Source: Actinomycetales bacterium UBA1383
Lineage (GTDB): Bacteria > Actinomycetota > Actinomycetes > Actinomycetales > Actinomycetaceae
Reading direction: 5' to 3'
DNA: 8,510 bases
Assembly: GCA_002305415.1 (NCBI GenBank)
Contig: DBQX01000005.1
Location: forward strand, 1 to 8,510
The notes under the pieces are model-generated. The model was not told the DNA's origin and searched no databases. It saw only the letters and a program-made list of their open reading frames with translations. The position numbers and the translations under genes were made by a program. This document shows, piece after piece, positions 6,898 to 8,510 of this stretch (positions are counted from its first letter, which is position 1; the number at the start of each line of letters is the position of its first letter).

Positions 6898-8409
6898 TCA
6901 GGGCCCCGCGACCGGACTCGGCACGCCCCCCGCACCCCCCGCAACCCACGCCGTCGAGGCCAGGTCAAGCCCTTCCCGGATCTCGTGGGCCGCGGACCCC
7001 GGCGAGTCATCGTCAGGGAAGGAGAAGTAGTACGAATGCGCCGCGGCCGGGACGCCACGATGGCGCCACAGCGCCGTTCCGGGCGATCCGAGGGTGTTCC
7101 CGGTGAGCGGCACGTCCCGGATCCCGGGCCCGAACAGCGGCGCGAGCGGCCCCCCGAACCAGTCCCCGAAGAAGCTGCCGCGTGCGGGGAACCACAGGTT
7201 GGTCCAGCGCACCACGGAGAAGGGAGCACCCTCGTACAGCACCCGCCGGGGGATCCGCACCCAGGAGCCGTCCGGTGCCTTCTCCTTGACCACCTTGCCC
7301 CACGAGTAGAACCGCCTCGTGTGGTGGATGTTGTTGCCCGGCTCCTCCTCGTTCTGCGGCGGGCAGGTGGGCAGCTCGCGGCGCTCGATCCGGCGGGCGA
7401 ATGACCGCGCGCCTTTCCCGTGCAGCAGCTGGTCGGCGAAGTACATGGGCGTGCCCACGGTCACCAGGTCCGTGATGATCCACGGGTTGCCCTGGGCGCG
7501 CAGGCCCCGCCACAACGCCCGCTGCGCCCCCTGGTAGAGGGTGACGGCGTCGGCACTCGCCGGCCCGGCCTCCGGGAGGTCCGACGCCGCCCGCTCGAGC
7601 TCCTCGAGCCCCGCGAGCGGTCCCGGCGTCCCGTTCCCCGCCACCTTGCCGTTGTGCCGGCCCCAGAGGTAGGAGACGGCGTCGTAGGCGATGAACCCCC
7701 CGAGGCTGTGGGCCACGATGATGATGCGGTCATAGCTCCGGCCGGCGTGGGCGCTGCCGGGTTCGCGGCCGTAGTCCTGCAGCGCCTGCAGCATCTCCAC
7801 CAGCCCCTTGCGGATCTCGCGCCGCACGGCGTACGAACGGGGGCTGGTGTCGAGGTAGCGCACCACGTCCACGAAGCTCGAGGTCAGCCACGACGGCAGC
7901 ACCCGCGAGAACACGTAGGACAGCACCGCCGCCGCCACGCCGCCGGACACCAGCGCCCCCACGACCGCGGCGAGCACGTCCTCCTGCCCGAGGATCCGTC
8001 CCCGCCACGGACCCCACACCGCCGCCCAGGCCGCGAACAGGATGAGCCCCCACGCCAGCAGCCAGACCACCTTCAGGCCGCGCGGCACCCGCGTGGGCCA
8101 CTGCAGCAGCATGCGGCGGAAGGTCGGCCACAGGTCGTCGAGCCGGTTCCCCTGCATGAGGTGGGACCAGTGGTACTCGAAGAACTCGGTGTGGGCCCGC
8201 CTCTCCTGCCCGTCCTCCACGAGCGGCGGCGCCAGGAACCGCCGCGACTCGTACGAGCCGGTCACCGATTCGGGCCGCGAGTAGTAGGTGCGCCCGCCGT
8301 CGCGATCCGGGACGAGCGCGGTGTCGATGAACCCCGTGAGTGTCGTCAAAGGGAGCTGCTCGCCCATCCCGTGGACGACGACCACGGCCTGCCGCACGTA
8401 CGGTGTCAT
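6898..8409 (-). CDS. membrane-associated alpha/beta-hydrolase (lipase/esterase-like) protein of unknown function
   Basis: 503 residues. The protein opens with a hydrophobic beta strand into an HG oxyanion-type turn (VVVVHGMGEQ, H13-G14) and carries a nucleophile elbow VAHSLGGF with Ser235. A conserved TVGTPMYFAD follows (317-326). Near the C-terminus IRDVPL and AHSYYF (H458) are in the right place to supply an acid and the catalytic His; the His assignment is plausible, the acid is unclear. Two predicted membrane helices (about 112-133 and 145-170) are inserted between the first strand and the elbow, so both the N-terminal strand and the catalytic core would lie on the same side, presumably the cytosol. 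There is no signal peptide. The ATG at 8409 has a six-G Shine-Dalgarno run 6 nt upstream and places the first core strand at residue 8; the GTG at 8487 would add 26 unconvincing residues. It precedes pglW on the same strand after a 188-bp gap. Substrate and pathway are not recognisable. It may be a housekeeping neighbour or a defence accessory. Confidence 0.75.
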   Translation of the reverse strand: MTPYVRQAVVVVHGMGEQLPLTTLTGFIDTALVPDRDGGRTYYSRPESVTGSYESRRFLAPPLVEDGQERRAHTEFFEYHWSHLMQGNRLDDLWPTFRRMLLQWPTRVPRGLKVVWLLAWGLILFAAWAAVWGPWRGRILGQEDVLAAVVGALVSGGVAAAVLSYVFSRVLPSWLTSSFVDVVRYLDTSPRSYAVRREIRKGLVEMLQALQDYGREPGSAHAGRSYDRIIIVAHSLGGFIAYDAVSYLWGRHNGKVAGNGTPGPLAGLEELERAASDLPEAGPASADAVTLYQGAQRALWRGLRAQGNPWIITDLVTVGTPMYFADQLLHGKGARSFARRIERRELPTCPPQNEEEPGNNIHHTRRFYSWGKVVKEKAPDGSWVRIPRRVLYEGAPFSVVRWTNLWFPARGSFFGDWFGGPLAPLFGPGIRDVPLTGNTLGSPGTALWRHRGVPAAAHSYYFSFPDDDSPGSAAHEIREGLDLASTAWVAGGAGGVPSPVAGP

Positions 8410-8415
8410 GTCCGA

Positions 8416-8421
8416 CCCCCC
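8416..8421 (-). promoter_or_regulatory. ribosome binding site of the hydrolase gene
   Basis: On the minus strand a run of six G preceded by AA lies 6 nt before the ATG at 8409. It is the reason for choosing this start over the GTG at 8487. Confidence 0.5.
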
Positions 8422-8455
8422 TTGGCCGCAGGCCCCCTCGGCGCGGCGTGAGCAC

Positions 8456-8486
8456 AGGATAGGCCCGACGTGGACGCCCCGGACCA
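8456..8486 (-). promoter_or_regulatory. weak candidate promoter for the hydrolase gene
   Basis: The minus strand has TATCCT at 8461-8456, matching the TAnnnT pattern of an actinobacterial -10 element about 46 nt before the start codon. The best -35 (TGGTCC, 8486-8481) matches only 3 of 6 positions with a long 19-nt spacer. The 101 bases right of the gene hold no other recognisable element. Confidence 0.18.
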
Positions 8487-8510
8487 CGATTTCGCCGCCG
8501 CCTCCGGCGT

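Noticed and set aside
6926..6940. Two six-C runs near the 3' end of the hydrolase gene as phase-variation tracts
   Set aside because: They encode a Gly-rich tail at the very C-terminus, so slippage would change only the last few residues; runs of six are common in this composition.
6710..6949. An 80-residue N-terminal extension of PglW starting at GTG 6949 or ATG 6796
   Set aside because: It would overlap the end of the hydrolase gene or run through the inverted repeats, has Pro/Gly/Arg low complexity and lacks a well-spaced ribosome binding site. The NERD fold begins right after the ATG at 6709.
8496..8509. CGCCG/CGGCG hairpin at the right window edge, possible terminator of an upstream gene
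   Set aside because: The 5-bp stem with a 4-nt loop lies in a GCC-repeat stretch where such matches arise by chance; no T-run follows and nothing upstream is visible.

Overview
The window is very GC-rich, with GC-biased third codon positions and GTG/ATG starts behind G-rich Shine-Dalgarno sequences, which points to an actinobacterium. No RNA gene, transposase, integrase or CRISPR array is visible. Essentially all of it is three large genes on the minus strand, read from right to left. The gene order and families fit a BREX type 2 / Pgl (phage growth limitation) anti-phage locus whose remaining genes lie beyond the left edge.

Layout in transcription order (right to left). (1) 8409-6898 encodes a 503-residue alpha/beta-hydrolase-like protein with a VVVVHGMGEQ N-terminus, an AHSLGG nucleophile elbow and two predicted membrane helices inserted before the elbow. 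(2) A 188-bp gap (6897-6710) holds two small hairpins, a 7-bp tandem repeat and a set of nested inverted repeats 46-79 nt upstream of the next gene; it looks like a terminator/promoter/operator region. (3) 6709-2501 encodes a 1402-residue PglW-type protein: N-terminal NERD nuclease-like domain, a degenerate kinase fold, an intact Ser/Thr kinase, an alpha-CTD-like helical domain and a long C-terminal region. (4) 2504-1 encodes a PglX-type adenine-N6 DNA methyltransferase that overlaps pglW by 4 bp (GTGA) and is cut by the left window edge after 834 codons.

How they may work together: in the characterised Streptomyces Pgl system, PglX is a toxic adenine methyltransferase, PglW an autophosphorylating kinase, PglZ the antidote-like partner and PglY an ATPase. 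Here pglW and pglX are almost certainly one translationally coupled unit; pglY, pglZ and possibly brxD/brxHI would be expected just left of position 1. The membrane hydrolase is the least explained gene. It shares strand and neighbourhood with the defence genes but is separated from them by a regulatory-looking gap, so its membership in the system is only a hypothesis. The part of pglX just after the catalytic domain, probably the DNA target-recognition region, is clearly less GC-rich than its surroundings, which suggests specificity-domain exchange.
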